A stretch of DNA of 64,000 bases from Brevundimonas pishanensis (GCF_022750635.1 NZ_JAJKBG010000001.1:248001-312000), one strand, 5' to 3'. Counted from the stretch's first letter, positions 27,371 to 36,029 are shown. Numbers and translations: made by a program. Notes: generated by a model from the letters alone, not told the origin.

Positions 27371-27403
27371 AACCCGCCGCACGAAAGTCCGGCGGGTTTT
27401 TTA
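27371..27403 (+). terminator. intrinsic terminator of ftsY-yciB
   Basis: The stem AACCCGCCG / CGGCGGGTT is followed by TTTTTT, 10 bases after the yciB stop. Confidence 0.93.
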
Positions 27404-27434
27404 TCATCCGCCTCTTCCCGAAATGTCAGCACAC

Positions 27435-27463
27435 CGACGTTGAAACGTCGTCAAAGTTTCAAC
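27435..27463. promoter_or_regulatory. overlapping palindromes upstream of the MarR gene
   Basis: CGACGTT-GA-AACGTCG (27435-27450) is a palindrome with perfect 7-bp arms. GTTGAAAC (27439-27446) and GTTTCAAC (27456-27463) form a second, overlapping repeat with a 9-base spacer. Placed 54 bases before the MarR start, these are good candidates for an autoregulatory operator. Confidence 0.5.
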
Positions 27464-27516
27464 CGAGATTGGTACGCCCCTATATGAAGAGGCGCGCCCT
27501 CCGAAAGGAAACCGTG

Positions 27517-28110
27517 ATGATCAAGACGGCAAAAGCACAAGGCCCTGTGTCCGAACTGGTGCAATCGCCCAGCCACCTGCTGCACCGCGCCTTGCAGTTG
27601 TGCCTCGACATCTATGCCGAGGAAGCCGTCGATGCCGGTCTGACCCAGCGCCAGTACGCCGTGCTGGAAGTGGCCGCGCAAAAACAGGGCCTCACCCAGA
27701 CCGATCTCGTCAAAGCCACGGGCATCGACCGCTCTACGCTGGCCGATTTGGTCAGCCGAATGATTACCAAGGGCTACCTGGAGCGGGAACGCTCTACCCT
27801 CGATGCACGCGCCAAGGCCGTTCGTGTGTCAGAGGCCGGCATGGCCGCTTTGGCAGCCGCCCGCCCTTGCGTGGAAAGCGCCGACAAGCGGCTTCTGGCT
27901 ATGCTTCCCAAGGCAAGGCGTCAGAACTTTATGGAAATCCTGCAGCATCTGTCCGACGTAGCCGATGCAGCCCCCGAAGAGATCAAGGCCGCGAAGAAGG
28001 CCGCCAAGAAGGCTGATAAAGAAGCGCGTAAAGCCGCAAAGCTCGCCAAGAAGTCCCAGAGGGATGACGAGGGCGACGCCAGGAAGTCCAAAAAGGCGAA
28101 GGCTGCCTAG
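27517..28110 (+). CDS. MarR family transcriptional regulator with Lys/Ala-rich tail
   Basis: A 197-residue regulator. The winged helix is clear: LTQRQYAVLEVAAQKQGLTQTDLVKATGIDRSTLADLVSRMITKGYLER, with the wing DARAKAVRVSEAG. After about residue 150 the protein carries a ~45-residue tail of AAKK-type repeats rich in Lys and Ala, much like histone H1 or HU tails and unusual for MarR proteins. The ATG at 27517 is preceded by AAAGGA; two earlier ATGs in frame lack this. Palindromes upstream suggest autoregulation. Its stop overlaps the convergent small gene by 4 bases. Confidence 0.88.
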   Translation: MIKTAKAQGPVSELVQSPSHLLHRALQLCLDIYAEEAVDAGLTQRQYAVLEVAAQKQGLTQTDLVKATGIDRSTLADLVSRMITKGYLERERSTLDARAKAVRVSEAGMAALAAARPCVESADKRLLAMLPKARRQNFMEILQHLSDVADAAPEEIKAAKKAAKKADKEARKAAKLAKKSQRDDEGDARKSKKAKAA

Positions 28111-28325
28111 ACCCGGATATCCAGATAGCTGCCCGGGCGTTTCAGGGTCGGTGTAGCCAGAGCTTCGGGCTCGGCCTCGGGCTCTACCGCAGCCGGTGCC
28201 GCAGCGGACGGGCGAAAGAACGCCGCCTGCGCCTCGCGCAGGATTTTCGTCGCATTTACAGGCGCGGAACCCTGCCCCGAGGACGCGGGCGGGAAGAACG
28301 GGCGCTGTGAAGGAATGCTCGACAT
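28107..28325 (-). CDS. small hypothetical protein
   Basis: A 72-residue protein, low in complexity: a Pro/Ser-rich start (SSIPSQRPFFPPASSGQ), a short helix-prone middle (ATKILREAQAAFFRP), an Ala/Glu/Pro linker and the end RPGSYLDIRV. No known domain is recognised. The motif-like ends suggest a genuine conserved peptide rather than a chance frame, and it fills the space between the MarR gene and ccmG, but support is limited. It overlaps the MarR gene tail by 4 bases. Confidence 0.5.
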   Translation of the reverse strand: MSSIPSQRPFFPPASSGQGSAPVNATKILREAQAAFFRPSAAAPAAVEPEAEPEALATPTLKRPGSYLDIRV

Positions 28326-28386
28326 AGCCGAAGCTTTGCCGACGGCAGGCTAAATTATGGTTAACGGCGCATTCACCGTGTTTCGG

Positions 28387-28938
28387 TCAGCGTTTTTGAA
28401 ACGCTGCCACCAGTTCGGCGCGATCCTGATCCGTGATGATCGGTCCCGATGCCTTGTGCTGTATGGTGCCATACGCGTCGATGACGAAGGTTTCCGGCAC
28501 GCCCGATATACCCAGATCCAGCCCCGCCCGACCTTCGCGGTCGACCAGAACCACGTCGAAGGGATCGCCCAGTTCATCCAGGAAGGCACGGGTCTTGGCC
28601 GGATCGTCCTTATAGGCGATGCCGATGACCTTCACGCCCTGTGCTTTCAGCGCCATCAGTTGCGGATGCTCCAGACGGCAAGGCGCGCACCAACTGGCAA
28701 AAACGTTCAGCACCACCGGCTTGCCGACCGCGGCGGTCTTGGCATCCAGCATCTTGTCGGAAACCGCAGCGCCTTCCAGCAAAGGCAGCACCGTCTCCGG
28801 CACAGGTTTGCCGACAAGCGCGGCAGGGCGATATTCAGCACCCTGCCCGCTATTGGCCATCCGGTTCATCTGGAACGCCAGAAAACCGCCCAGCGCGACG
28901 AGAGCGATAATCGGCAGCAGGGCCATCCAGCGTGTCAT
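28387..28938 (-). CDS. ccmG: cytochrome c biogenesis thiol-disulfide protein CcmG/DsbE
   Basis: A 183-residue periplasmic thioredoxin-like protein tethered by one N-terminal membrane segment (residues 5-22). The active site is FASWCAPCRLEHPQL, and the cis-proline loop is SGVPETFVID. It keeps apocytochrome c cysteines reduced for haem attachment. Its ATG overlaps the stop of ccmD (ATGA), so the two are coupled. The ccmC-ccmD-ccmG order is standard, but no ccmE, ccmF or ccmH follows here. Confidence 0.95.
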   Translation of the reverse strand: MTRWMALLPIIALVALGGFLAFQMNRMANSGQGAEYRPAALVGKPVPETVLPLLEGAAVSDKMLDAKTAAVGKPVVLNVFASWCAPCRLEHPQLMALKAQGVKVIGIAYKDDPAKTRAFLDELGDPFDVVLVDREGRAGLDLGISGVPETFVIDAYGTIQHKASGPIITDQDRAELVAAFQKR

Positions 28939-29093
28939 TGACGCACCTTCTTGGCTTCAACCCGCGCCAGTTCCGACTTCCAGCGACGGGCCTCAATCAA
29001 AGCGCGGGCGGCCAGCGCCACAAAAACCAGTGCGGTGATGGCAAAGGCGGGCCAGACGAAGGCACCGTATTTTCCCATGTCGAAGTCGAGCAT
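28935..29093 (-). CDS. ccmD: haem exporter protein CcmD
   Basis: A 52-residue protein with one membrane segment (about 10-30, YGAFVWPAFAITALVFVALAA) followed by the family motif RALIEARRWKSEL. CcmD binds the CcmABC complex and helps release haem-loaded CcmE. It lies between ccmC (gap 15 bases) and ccmG (overlap 3 bases), exactly where expected. Identification rests on size, topology and position. Confidence 0.88.
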   Translation of the reverse strand: MLDFDMGKYGAFVWPAFAITALVFVALAARALIEARRWKSELARVEAKKVRQ

Positions 29094-29108
29094 CTTCAGT
29101 CTCTCCGA

Positions 29109-29828
29109 TCAGGCATTGAAGGCGGCGCGGGCGCGCATGGCGAGAACGCGGCGACGGCGCACCTCGGTACGGATCGCCGTCACCCACACTGCGCCAAAGA
29201 ACAGGCCATAGCCCGCAATCATGGCTAGAAGGCCCGGCAGATAGACGGGATCGACCGAAGTCCCGCCCGAGCGGATAAGCGAAGCCGGCTGGTGCAGGGT
29301 ATTCCACCAGTCGACCGAGAATTTCACGATGGGCAGGTTGATGAGGCCGACCAGACCCAGAACCGCAGCGGCCCGCGATGCGCGCTGTTCGTCGTCGATC
29401 GACGAGCGCAGGGCCATATAGCCGATGTAGAACAGGAACAGCACCAGCACCGAGGTCAGGCGGGCGTCCCACACCCACCACGTCCCCCACATCGGCTTGC
29501 CCCACAACGAGCCGGTGATCAGGGCCAGTGCCGTCAGGGCTGCGCCCGGAAGCGCCGCCGCCTTGGCTGCGGCATCGGCGAGCGGATGGCGAAACACCAG
29601 CGCAAACAGGCTGGAGACACCCAGCGCAGCATAGGCCCCTAGGCCGACAATGGCCGCGGGTACATGGATGAACATGATGCGGACGGTATCGCCCTGCTGA
29701 TAGTCCTCGGGGACGGCGAAGGCCTGAAACGTCCCGAACGCCAGCAACCCGACAGCCAGAAGCCACAACACCGGCATAAGCGGTGAAGTGAAACGCATGA
29801 ATTTGTCGGGATTTGCGAGACCAAACAT
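29109..29828 (-). CDS. ccmC: haem transporter permease CcmC
   Basis: A 239-residue membrane protein with six predicted segments. The tryptophan-rich haem-handling motif is WGTWWVWDARLTS, and conserved histidines occur in MFIHVPAAIVG and NTLHQPASL. It presents haem to CcmE in the periplasm. In many genomes ccmA and ccmB lie just upstream; here the upstream gene is adenosine kinase, so those genes must be elsewhere. Confidence 0.96.
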   Translation of the reverse strand: MFGLANPDKFMRFTSPLMPVLWLLAVGLLAFGTFQAFAVPEDYQQGDTVRIMFIHVPAAIVGLGAYAALGVSSLFALVFRHPLADAAAKAAALPGAALTALALITGSLWGKPMWGTWWVWDARLTSVLVLFLFYIGYMALRSSIDDEQRASRAAAVLGLVGLINLPIVKFSVDWWNTLHQPASLIRSGGTSVDPVYLPGLLAMIAGYGLFFGAVWVTAIRTEVRRRRVLAMRARAAFNA

Positions 29829-29902
29829 ATCGCAGCGATTACTTGGCCCGGGCGCTCACGGCAAGCGGGCGTGTGAAACGCCCGCCGCCGCAACCGGTCG
29901 CC

Positions 29903-30922
29903 TTAGAGGGCGAGAGACTTTTCCTTGGCCAGATCGGCCAGCGACGCCTGCGGGCGCGGGCCCCAGTGCGCGATCACTTCGCAAGCGGCCAGCGAGCCGA
30001 GCTTGCCGGCATCAGCCAGCGGCAGACCGCGTGCGACACCCAGCAGGAAGCCTGCAGCGTATTGGTCACCGGCTCCGGTGGTATCCAGAACTTTCTCGAC
30101 CGGGAATGCCGGCACGGCGTGGCGTTCTGTCCCGGCGATGATCACCGAGCCCTTTTCGCCGCGCGTAACCGCAGCGATCTCGACCATTGCGGCCAGTTGA
30201 TCGGCGGCGGCATGGAAGTCTTCGGTTTCGAACAGGGCCGAAAGTTCAGCCTCGTTCGCCAGTACGATGTCGGCAGACGACTTGATGAAGGCGAGCAGTT
30301 CGGCGCGCCAACGGTGAACCACGAAACTGTCCGACAGGGTGATAGCAACCTTGCGGCCTGCCTTGTGCGCGGCGGCGGCGGCGGCTTCGAAAGCCGCACG
30401 GGCCGGAGCCGGATCGAACAGATAACCTTCCAGATAGACGACGGCACTGTCAGCGATCAGGGCTTCATCGATGTCTGCAACCGTCAGTTGGTTGGCGGCA
30501 CCGAGGAAGGTGCACATGGTGCGCTGGCCATCATCGGTGACATTGATCAGGCAGCGACCGGTACCGGCACCATCCTCAAGAACTGGCGTGTCGAAATGGA
30601 CGCCGCCCGCGCGGATGTCGTGGCTGAACACATCGCCCAACTGATCCTTGGCAACCTTGCCGATATAGGCGGCGCGGCCACCGTAAGAGGCAACACCAGC
30701 CACCGTATTGCCCGCGGAGCCGCCCGAAGCTTCAACGCCTGGTGCCATGGTTTCGTAAAGTGCCGCACTCTGGGCCTCATCGACGAGTTGCATGGAGCCT
30801 GCGACCAGACCTTGCTCGGTCAGATAGCCATGCTCGCACGGAGCCAGAACGTCCACGATGGCATTACCCACCGCGCACACATCGAAACGGGCGCCATTGG
30901 CGAAAGAAGGGGTTTGGGTCAT
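29903..30922 (-). CDS. adenosine kinase (PfkB family)
   Basis: A 339-residue ribokinase-fold sugar kinase. The N-terminal AVGNAIVDVLAPC, the GGSAGNTVAGVASYGG motif and the C-terminal catalytic DTTGAGDQYAAGFL fit the bacterial adenosine kinase-like PfkB group common in alphaproteobacteria. The substrate is inferred from that group; a related nucleoside or sugar is possible. It stands alone, upstream of ccmC with a 74-base gap. Confidence 0.9.
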   Translation of the reverse strand: MTQTPSFANGARFDVCAVGNAIVDVLAPCEHGYLTEQGLVAGSMQLVDEAQSAALYETMAPGVEASGGSAGNTVAGVASYGGRAAYIGKVAKDQLGDVFSHDIRAGGVHFDTPVLEDGAGTGRCLINVTDDGQRTMCTFLGAANQLTVADIDEALIADSAVVYLEGYLFDPAPARAAFEAAAAAAHKAGRKVAITLSDSFVVHRWRAELLAFIKSSADIVLANEAELSALFETEDFHAAADQLAAMVEIAAVTRGEKGSVIIAGTERHAVPAFPVEKVLDTTGAGDQYAAGFLLGVARGLPLADAGKLGSLAACEVIAHWGPRPQASLADLAKEKSLAL

Positions 30923-31010
30923 GCAAATCCCTTAGCGTCCCTAAGAACGCCGCGCCACATTGCAGATTTGAAATTCAAATTTCGCGCCGCACCGGTGCAT
31001 AAGGCCGACT

Positions 31011-31895
31011 ATGGCCAAGATCGTTGTTCTCACCCCTTCCCCGTCCGACCCGTCCTATGCCAGCCAATGGCCACAGGTGCTCGAGCGCCTGAAAGAGGCA
31101 CTTATGCCTGCCGGTTTCGAGGTATCGACGTCACCGTGGACCGACCACGTCCAGTCAGTGGAGGGGCTGCGCGGGTTTGACATGATCCTGCCCCTTCTGA
31201 CCTGGGGCTACTACACGGACTATGCAGACTGGTGCCGCGCCTGCGATCTATGGGACGCAGAGGGTCTGCCGGTGGCCAATCCGGCGCGCACCCTGCGCTG
31301 GAACTCAGACAAAGCCTATTTGAAGGGCCTACGCGATGCCGGCATCCCGATGGCCGCGACATTGTTTGTCGATCAGGTCAGTGAAGAGGCGGTATCCGAG
31401 GCCTTCGACGCGCTGGGCACTGACACACTGATCGTCAAACCCACTATCTCGGCGGGTGCATGGCGGACCTTGCGGGTCCAGCGGGGCGACGATCTGACAA
31501 CCGCAATGATCAATGCCCCGCAGGGCGCGGCGATGATCCAGGCCTATCTGCCGTCGATCGAAACCGCTGGCGAAACGTCGCTGCTGTTCTTTGGTGGCAA
31601 GCTGAGCCACGTCGTCAATAAACGTCCTGGCAGCGAAGGCGAGTTCCGCATTCAGGTTCAGTACGGTGGTCGATATCAGGCCTTGGGAACTGCTCCGGCG
31701 GAAGCCTTGGCGCTGGCCGAGCAAGTCCTCGGTCAGTTTGACGATGACCTGCTTTATGCCCGCATCGACATGACCCAGACCGAGGCCGGAGACTGGGTGC
31801 TGATGGAGGCCGAACTGGTGGAGCCTGACTTCTATCTGGCCTCGGACCCAGCGGCCGGTGCCCGGTTCGCCGCCGCCGTCAAAGCGCGGATTTAA
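31011..31895 (+). CDS. ATP-grasp domain protein
   Basis: A 294-residue protein with an ATP-grasp fold: a pre-ATP domain (FDMILPLLTWGYYTDYADW), the first lysine-bearing strand (TLIVKPTISAGAWRTLRV), and the metal-binding end DWVLMEAELVEPDFYL. The family resembles prokaryotic glutathione synthetase / RimK-like ligases that join a carboxylate to an amine. The substrate is unknown. Its stop overlaps that of the convergent nth gene. Confidence 0.85.
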   Translation: MAKIVVLTPSPSDPSYASQWPQVLERLKEALMPAGFEVSTSPWTDHVQSVEGLRGFDMILPLLTWGYYTDYADWCRACDLWDAEGLPVANPARTLRWNSDKAYLKGLRDAGIPMAATLFVDQVSEEAVSEAFDALGTDTLIVKPTISAGAWRTLRVQRGDDLTTAMINAPQGAAMIQAYLPSIETAGETSLLFFGGKLSHVVNKRPGSEGEFRIQVQYGGRYQALGTAPAEALALAEQVLGQFDDDLLYARIDMTQTEAGDWVLMEAELVEPDFYLASDPAAGARFAAAVKARI

Positions 31896-32647
31896 TCGGC
31901 GAAACTCGCGCGCGAGGGGCAGATATCGGCAAGGATACAGGCCCCGCATTTGGGCCGCTGCGCCAGACAGGTGTAGCGGCCATGCAGGATCAGCCAGTGG
32001 TGCGCCTTGGGCAGCCACTTCTTGGGCACCACCTGGTGGAGTTGATCCTCGACCTTGTCCGGCGTCGCGCCATTGGCGAGGCCCAGTCGATGCGAGACGC
32101 GGAACACATGGGTGTCGACCGCAATAGCCGGTTCTATACCCAGCTCATTGAGGACTACGCTGGCCGTCTTGCGCCCCACGCCCGGCAGAGCCTGCAGGTC
32201 CTTGCGGTTGAGCGGCACCTCGCCGTTATGTTGGTTCACGAGGATACGGGCTGCCGCGATGACGTTCTTGGCCTTGGTCCGGTAAAGCCCGATCGAGGAG
32301 ATGAGCGGGATTAGCCCCTCCTCTCCCAGCGCCAGCATCTTCTCGGGCGTGTCAGCCACAGCGAACAGGTTCTTGGTGGCCTTGTTCACGCCGACGTCGG
32401 TCGCTTGCGCCGACAGAGCGACCGCGACCACCAAAGTGTACGGATTAACGAAATCCAGCTCGGTCTTGGGATCGGGCATAATCCCCGACAGGCGCTCGAA
32501 TACCGTCTCGACCTTGGCCTTGGTGGGCGGCCAGCGCACGATCACGCCGACAGGTGCCTTTTTCGGCTGTCGTGACCGCTTGGCCGGTCCTGAAGGAGTA
32601 AGGCCTGCACGGACGATACGCGAGGCAGTGGGCTTTCGCTCTGTCAT
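31892..32647 (-). CDS. nth: endonuclease III
   Basis: A 251-residue base-excision DNA glycosylase/AP lyase for oxidised pyrimidines. The helix-hairpin-helix LPGVGRKTASVV with the catalytic Lys, the catalytic Asp in AVDTHVFRVSHRLGL and the four cysteines of the Fe-S cluster (CLAQRPKCGACILADIC) are intact. A basic N-terminal extension of about 35 residues (PSGPAKRSRQPKKAP) precedes the core. The ATG at 32647 was chosen; in-frame ATGs 10 and 30 codons upstream lack a ribosome-binding site. Confidence 0.94.
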   Translation of the reverse strand: MTERKPTASRIVRAGLTPSGPAKRSRQPKKAPVGVIVRWPPTKAKVETVFERLSGIMPDPKTELDFVNPYTLVVAVALSAQATDVGVNKATKNLFAVADTPEKMLALGEEGLIPLISSIGLYRTKAKNVIAAARILVNQHNGEVPLNRKDLQALPGVGRKTASVVLNELGIEPAIAVDTHVFRVSHRLGLANGATPDKVEDQLHQVVPKKWLPKAHHWLILHGRYTCLAQRPKCGACILADICPSRASFAD

Positions 32648-32730
32648 CACGCACCCATGCCTTTGACGCGGACGCATTTCAAGCGTACGCCAGCGCTCCT
32701 TTTGGATGCGACAATTTGAAGCAGAAGCGC

Positions 32731-32759
32731 TGGACAAATCACTTCAGTTGATTTTTAGA
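32731..32759 (+). promoter_or_regulatory. emrAB-tetR promoter with operator in the spacer
   Basis: TGGACA (-35-like) and TTTAGA (-10-like) are exactly 17 bases apart. The whole spacer, 32737-32753, is an imperfect palindrome with perfect AATCA/TGATT ends. A regulator dimer there would block RNA polymerase, the usual mode for TetR repressors of efflux operons. The assignment to the tetR gene three positions downstream is inference. Confidence 0.6.
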
Positions 32760-32806
32760 CTTCGCGTCCATTTTTCTCTTCCTCCCCGATTGAGACGACG
32801 GTTTTC

Positions 32807-33862
32807 ATGAGTGCTGCTGCAAAACGTAAGCGCCTGCCCCTTATCCTTGCCATCGTGGTGGGTCTCGGCCTGATTGTTGGCGGGACCTATTGGTGGATCA
32901 GCAAGCAACGCTGGGAAAAAACCGATAATGCCTTCGTGCAGGCCGACGTGGTGGCCGTATCGCCGCGCATCGGCGGTTCGGTCGTCGAGGTTCTTGTTCG
33001 CGACAACCAGCGCGTAGAGGCTGGTCAGGTCCTTGTCCGTCTGGACGATGCCGATGCCCGTACCGCTCTGGCCGAAGCCGAAGCCAATCTGGCGGCTGTT
33101 CTGGCGGCGGTCGGCAATGTCGATGCGCAGATGGCCCAGCAGCAGGCGGCCATCGCCGCCCGCGCCGCTGCGGTTGACCGCTCCAACAGCCAGGCCACAC
33201 TCGCCCAGAAAGAGAGCCAGCGTTACGGCCGACTGGCCGAACAGGGCTGGGTCTCGACCCAGCGCATGGACACCGAACGGGCCGCCGTGAACAACGCACA
33301 GGCCGGTGTCGCCGAAGCGCGCGCAGCACTGACAGCCGAACAACGCACCCTCGCCGTTCTGCAATCGGCCCGCCAGCAGTCTGCGGCCTCGGTGGATCAG
33401 GCGCGCGCCATGGTCGAAAAAGCCAAGCTGGCGCTGGAGCGTACCGAAATCCGTGCACCAGTAGCGGGCGTGGTCGGCGCGCGCGGTGTGCGCGTCGGTC
33501 AGGTCGTTCAGGCCGGTAGCCCGTTGATGTCTGTCGTGCCGCTGAGCGACGTCTATGTCGTGGCAAACTTCAAGGAAACCCAACTGGGCCGCATGCGCCT
33601 TGGCCAGAAGGTCGAGATCAAGGCCGACGCCTACCCGGACCAGAAAATCGCTGGCCGCATCGACAGCTTTGCCCCTGCCACAGGTGCGGAATTCGCCCTT
33701 ATCCCTGTAGAAAACGCCAGCGGCAACTTCACCAAGATCACCCAGCGCGTGCCCGTCCGCATCGCCATCGAGAACGCTGCAGCGACCCAACTGCGTCCGG
33801 GTCTGTCGGTCCATGCGACCGTGGACCTGCAAAGCCAGCCGGAAACCGCTGCACGCAAATGA
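32807..33862 (+). CDS. HlyD/EmrA family membrane fusion protein
   Basis: A 351-residue periplasmic adaptor with one N-terminal membrane segment (about 10-28). The lipoyl-like halves are NAFVQADVVAVSPRIGGSVVEVLV and APVAGVVGARGVRVGQVVQAG, separated by a long coiled-coil hairpin rich in Ala/Gln (about residues 95-205). It would link an inner-membrane pump to an outer-membrane channel. It overlaps the downstream MFS gene by 4 bases (ATGA), a typical emrA-emrB arrangement. No outer-membrane TolC homologue is in the window. Confidence 0.93.
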   Translation: MSAAAKRKRLPLILAIVVGLGLIVGGTYWWISKQRWEKTDNAFVQADVVAVSPRIGGSVVEVLVRDNQRVEAGQVLVRLDDADARTALAEAEANLAAVLAAVGNVDAQMAQQQAAIAARAAAVDRSNSQATLAQKESQRYGRLAEQGWVSTQRMDTERAAVNNAQAGVAEARAALTAEQRTLAVLQSARQQSAASVDQARAMVEKAKLALERTEIRAPVAGVVGARGVRVGQVVQAGSPLMSVVPLSDVYVVANFKETQLGRMRLGQKVEIKADAYPDQKIAGRIDSFAPATGAEFALIPVENASGNFTKITQRVPVRIAIENAAATQLRPGLSVHATVDLQSQPETAARK

Positions 33863-35430
33863 CCGACGCCGTCGCCAAGGAAGAGGCTGCGCCCGTAAAC
33901 TGGACGGTCCTCATGCTCGGCTTTGCCGGCATGGTGATCGGTCAGTTCATGGCCATTCTCGACATCCAGATCGTCGCCGCATCCCTGTCGCAGATCCAGG
34001 CGGGTATCGGCGCGTCGGCGGATGAAATCAGCTGGATCCAGACCGCCTATCTCATCCCCGAAGTGGTTATGATCCCGCTGTCGGGCTTCCTGTCGCGCCT
34101 ATGGGGAACGCAAAAGGTCTTTCTGGCATCCTGCCTGGGCTTTCTCGTCACCAGTGTCGCCGTCGGTCTGTCGTCATCCATCGAGATGATGATCTTCTTC
34201 CGCGCCATTCAGGGTTTTGTCGGCGGCGCGATGATCCCGACAGTTTTCGCGGTCGCCTTCACCGCCTTCCCGCCTGAAAAGCGCGTGACTGCCAGTGTGA
34301 TCATGGGCCTGATCGTGACGCTGGCTCCAACCATTGGACCAACGCTCGGCGGACATTTAACCGAGTGGCTGAGCTGGCGCTGGTTGTTCTTCATCAACGT
34401 CTTCCCCGGCTTGCTGGTGCTGTTCCTTGTCGGCCGCTATGCCAATTTTGACAAAGGGGACATGTCGCTGGCCAAGGGATTCGACTGGATCGGTCTGGCT
34501 CTGATGGCGGTCTTCCTGATGTGCCTTCAGTTCATACTGGAAGAGGGTGCCAAGGAGGATTGGTTCGCGAACGACCTGATCCTGTTGCTAACGGTGGTCG
34601 TGGCCATCACCGGGCCCGTCTTCGTGTGGCGGTCCCTCACCTCCAGCAATCCCATTGTAGAGCTCAGGGCCTTTACCAACCGCAACTTTGTGGTCGGCGT
34701 CATCATGACCTTTATCGTCGGTGCAGCCCTGTTCGGCGGCTCGTTCCTGATGCCTCTGTTCCTGTCGCGGGTGCGGGACTATTCCGCTGCCGAAGTGGGC
34801 ACGACCATGATTGTGTCGGGCCTCAGCATGTTTGCCGTCGGTCCGTTCGTCGGCCGCCTGGTGCGCAAGGTTGATGCCCGCATCCTGATGTTCACCGGCT
34901 TTATGATGGCCGCATGGGGCATGTGGGACGCGCGCTATGTCACCGGTGACTGGGGCTTCTGGGAGTTCGCTGGCGTGCAGGCCATGCGAGGGGCCGGCGT
35001 GATGATCGCCATGATCGCCTCTCAACAGGTAACCATGATCACCCTGCCCCCGCATATGGTCAAGAATGCCTCTGGATTGGTGAACCTGTCACGTAACGTC
35101 GGCGGTGCCATGGGTCTGGCGTTGTTGAACACCAGCCTGACCGAGAACTCTGCCCGCCACATGGTCGAGCTGACCAGTGCGGTGGACCAGACAAACACCC
35201 AGATGCGCCAGATGATCGATGCCATGGCCCAGCGCTTTGCGGACTCTGTCGATCCGCACGCCTCGGCACTCAAAGCCGTCTCTGGCATGTTCCAGAAGGA
35301 AGCGACGACGCTGGCCTTCGGTGACGCCTTTGCCCTGTTGGCAGTGGCCTGTGCCTTTGCGGCCTTTGTGACCCTGTTATCGCGCCCCGCCAAACCGGGC
35401 GGAGCACAACCACCTTCGGAGGTGCACTAG
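33859..35430 (+). CDS. DHA2 family MFS efflux transporter (EmrB-like)
   Basis: A 523-residue transporter with about 14 membrane segments. Family marks are MAILDIQIVAASLSQIQAGIGASADEISWIQTAYLIPEV at the first helices and TLAPTIGPTLGGHLTEWLSWRWLFFINV around helix 5. It is the drug/proton antiporter of a tripartite EmrAB-type pump; the substrate is unknown. The stop overlaps the GTG start of the TetR gene by one base, so pump and regulator share an mRNA. Confidence 0.95.
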   Translation: MTDAVAKEEAAPVNWTVLMLGFAGMVIGQFMAILDIQIVAASLSQIQAGIGASADEISWIQTAYLIPEVVMIPLSGFLSRLWGTQKVFLASCLGFLVTSVAVGLSSSIEMMIFFRAIQGFVGGAMIPTVFAVAFTAFPPEKRVTASVIMGLIVTLAPTIGPTLGGHLTEWLSWRWLFFINVFPGLLVLFLVGRYANFDKGDMSLAKGFDWIGLALMAVFLMCLQFILEEGAKEDWFANDLILLLTVVVAITGPVFVWRSLTSSNPIVELRAFTNRNFVVGVIMTFIVGAALFGGSFLMPLFLSRVRDYSAAEVGTTMIVSGLSMFAVGPFVGRLVRKVDARILMFTGFMMAAWGMWDARYVTGDWGFWEFAGVQAMRGAGVMIAMIASQQVTMITLPPHMVKNASGLVNLSRNVGGAMGLALLNTSLTENSARHMVELTSAVDQTNTQMRQMIDAMAQRFADSVDPHASALKAVSGMFQKEATTLAFGDAFALLAVACAFAAFVTLLSRPAKPGGAQPPSEVH

Positions 35431-36029
35431 TGCCCAGAGCCCCCGGTCAGGTCGACGAACACAAGAGCAATGCCATTCTTCAGGCAGCGATCGATCTTTT
35501 CGCTGCCAAAGGCCCCCGCGCGACCATGACCGAGATCGCCCGCACCGCGGGTGTCTCCAAACAGACGCTGTACAACCGCTTTTCCTGCAAAAGCGAAATC
35601 GCCCGCGCCCTTCTGAGCAAGCGTTCACTGGCGATAACGGCCCCGCTCGACAATGACATGTCGCCGGTCGAGGCGCTGGCGGGCGTAGCCGAGGGGCTCA
35701 TCGAGCGCGCGCTGGACCACCGCAGTTCGGAGCATATGCGAGCCTTGGCGCTGGTTGCGCGCGATGATCCCGATCTTGCGCGTGCCGTATTCGAAGCCGG
35801 CCCCAGCCAAAGTCTGGCGCGCATCGCCGAATGGCTGCGTCAGCAGCATTCCAGGGGATTGCTGGACGTAGCCAACCCTACAGAGGCCGCAGAAATATTC
35901 GTGGGCATGGTGATGGGTCACTCCCACTTTCGCCTGATCCTCGGGCTCCAGCCGATGGACCATGATGCCAAAGCCCATGCGCGCGAAGCCGCAATCCGCT
36001 TTGTGAGGGCCTATTCGCCGAGCCTCTGA
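35430..36029 (+). CDS. TetR/AcrR family transcriptional regulator
   Basis: A 199-residue repressor. The helix-turn-helix is AAIDLFAAKGPRATMTEIARTAGVSKQTLYNRF, followed by an all-helical ligand domain of the AefR type. The GTG at 35430 has GGAGG 7 bases upstream and overlaps the stop of the transporter. Being last in the emrAB operon, it probably represses it through the palindrome at 32737-32753; the gene order is unusual in that many TetR genes are divergent from the pump they control. Confidence 0.92.
   Translation: MPRAPGQVDEHKSNAILQAAIDLFAAKGPRATMTEIARTAGVSKQTLYNRFSCKSEIARALLSKRSLAITAPLDNDMSPVEALAGVAEGLIERALDHRSSEHMRALALVARDDPDLARAVFEAGPSQSLARIAEWLRQQHSRGLLDVANPTEAAEIFVGMVMGHSHFRLILGLQPMDHDAKAHAREAAIRFVRAYSPSL

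Noticed and set aside
29865..29885. GCGGGCGT/ACGCCCGC hairpin after the adenosine kinase gene
   Set aside because: There is no T-run on either strand, so a terminator call is not supported.
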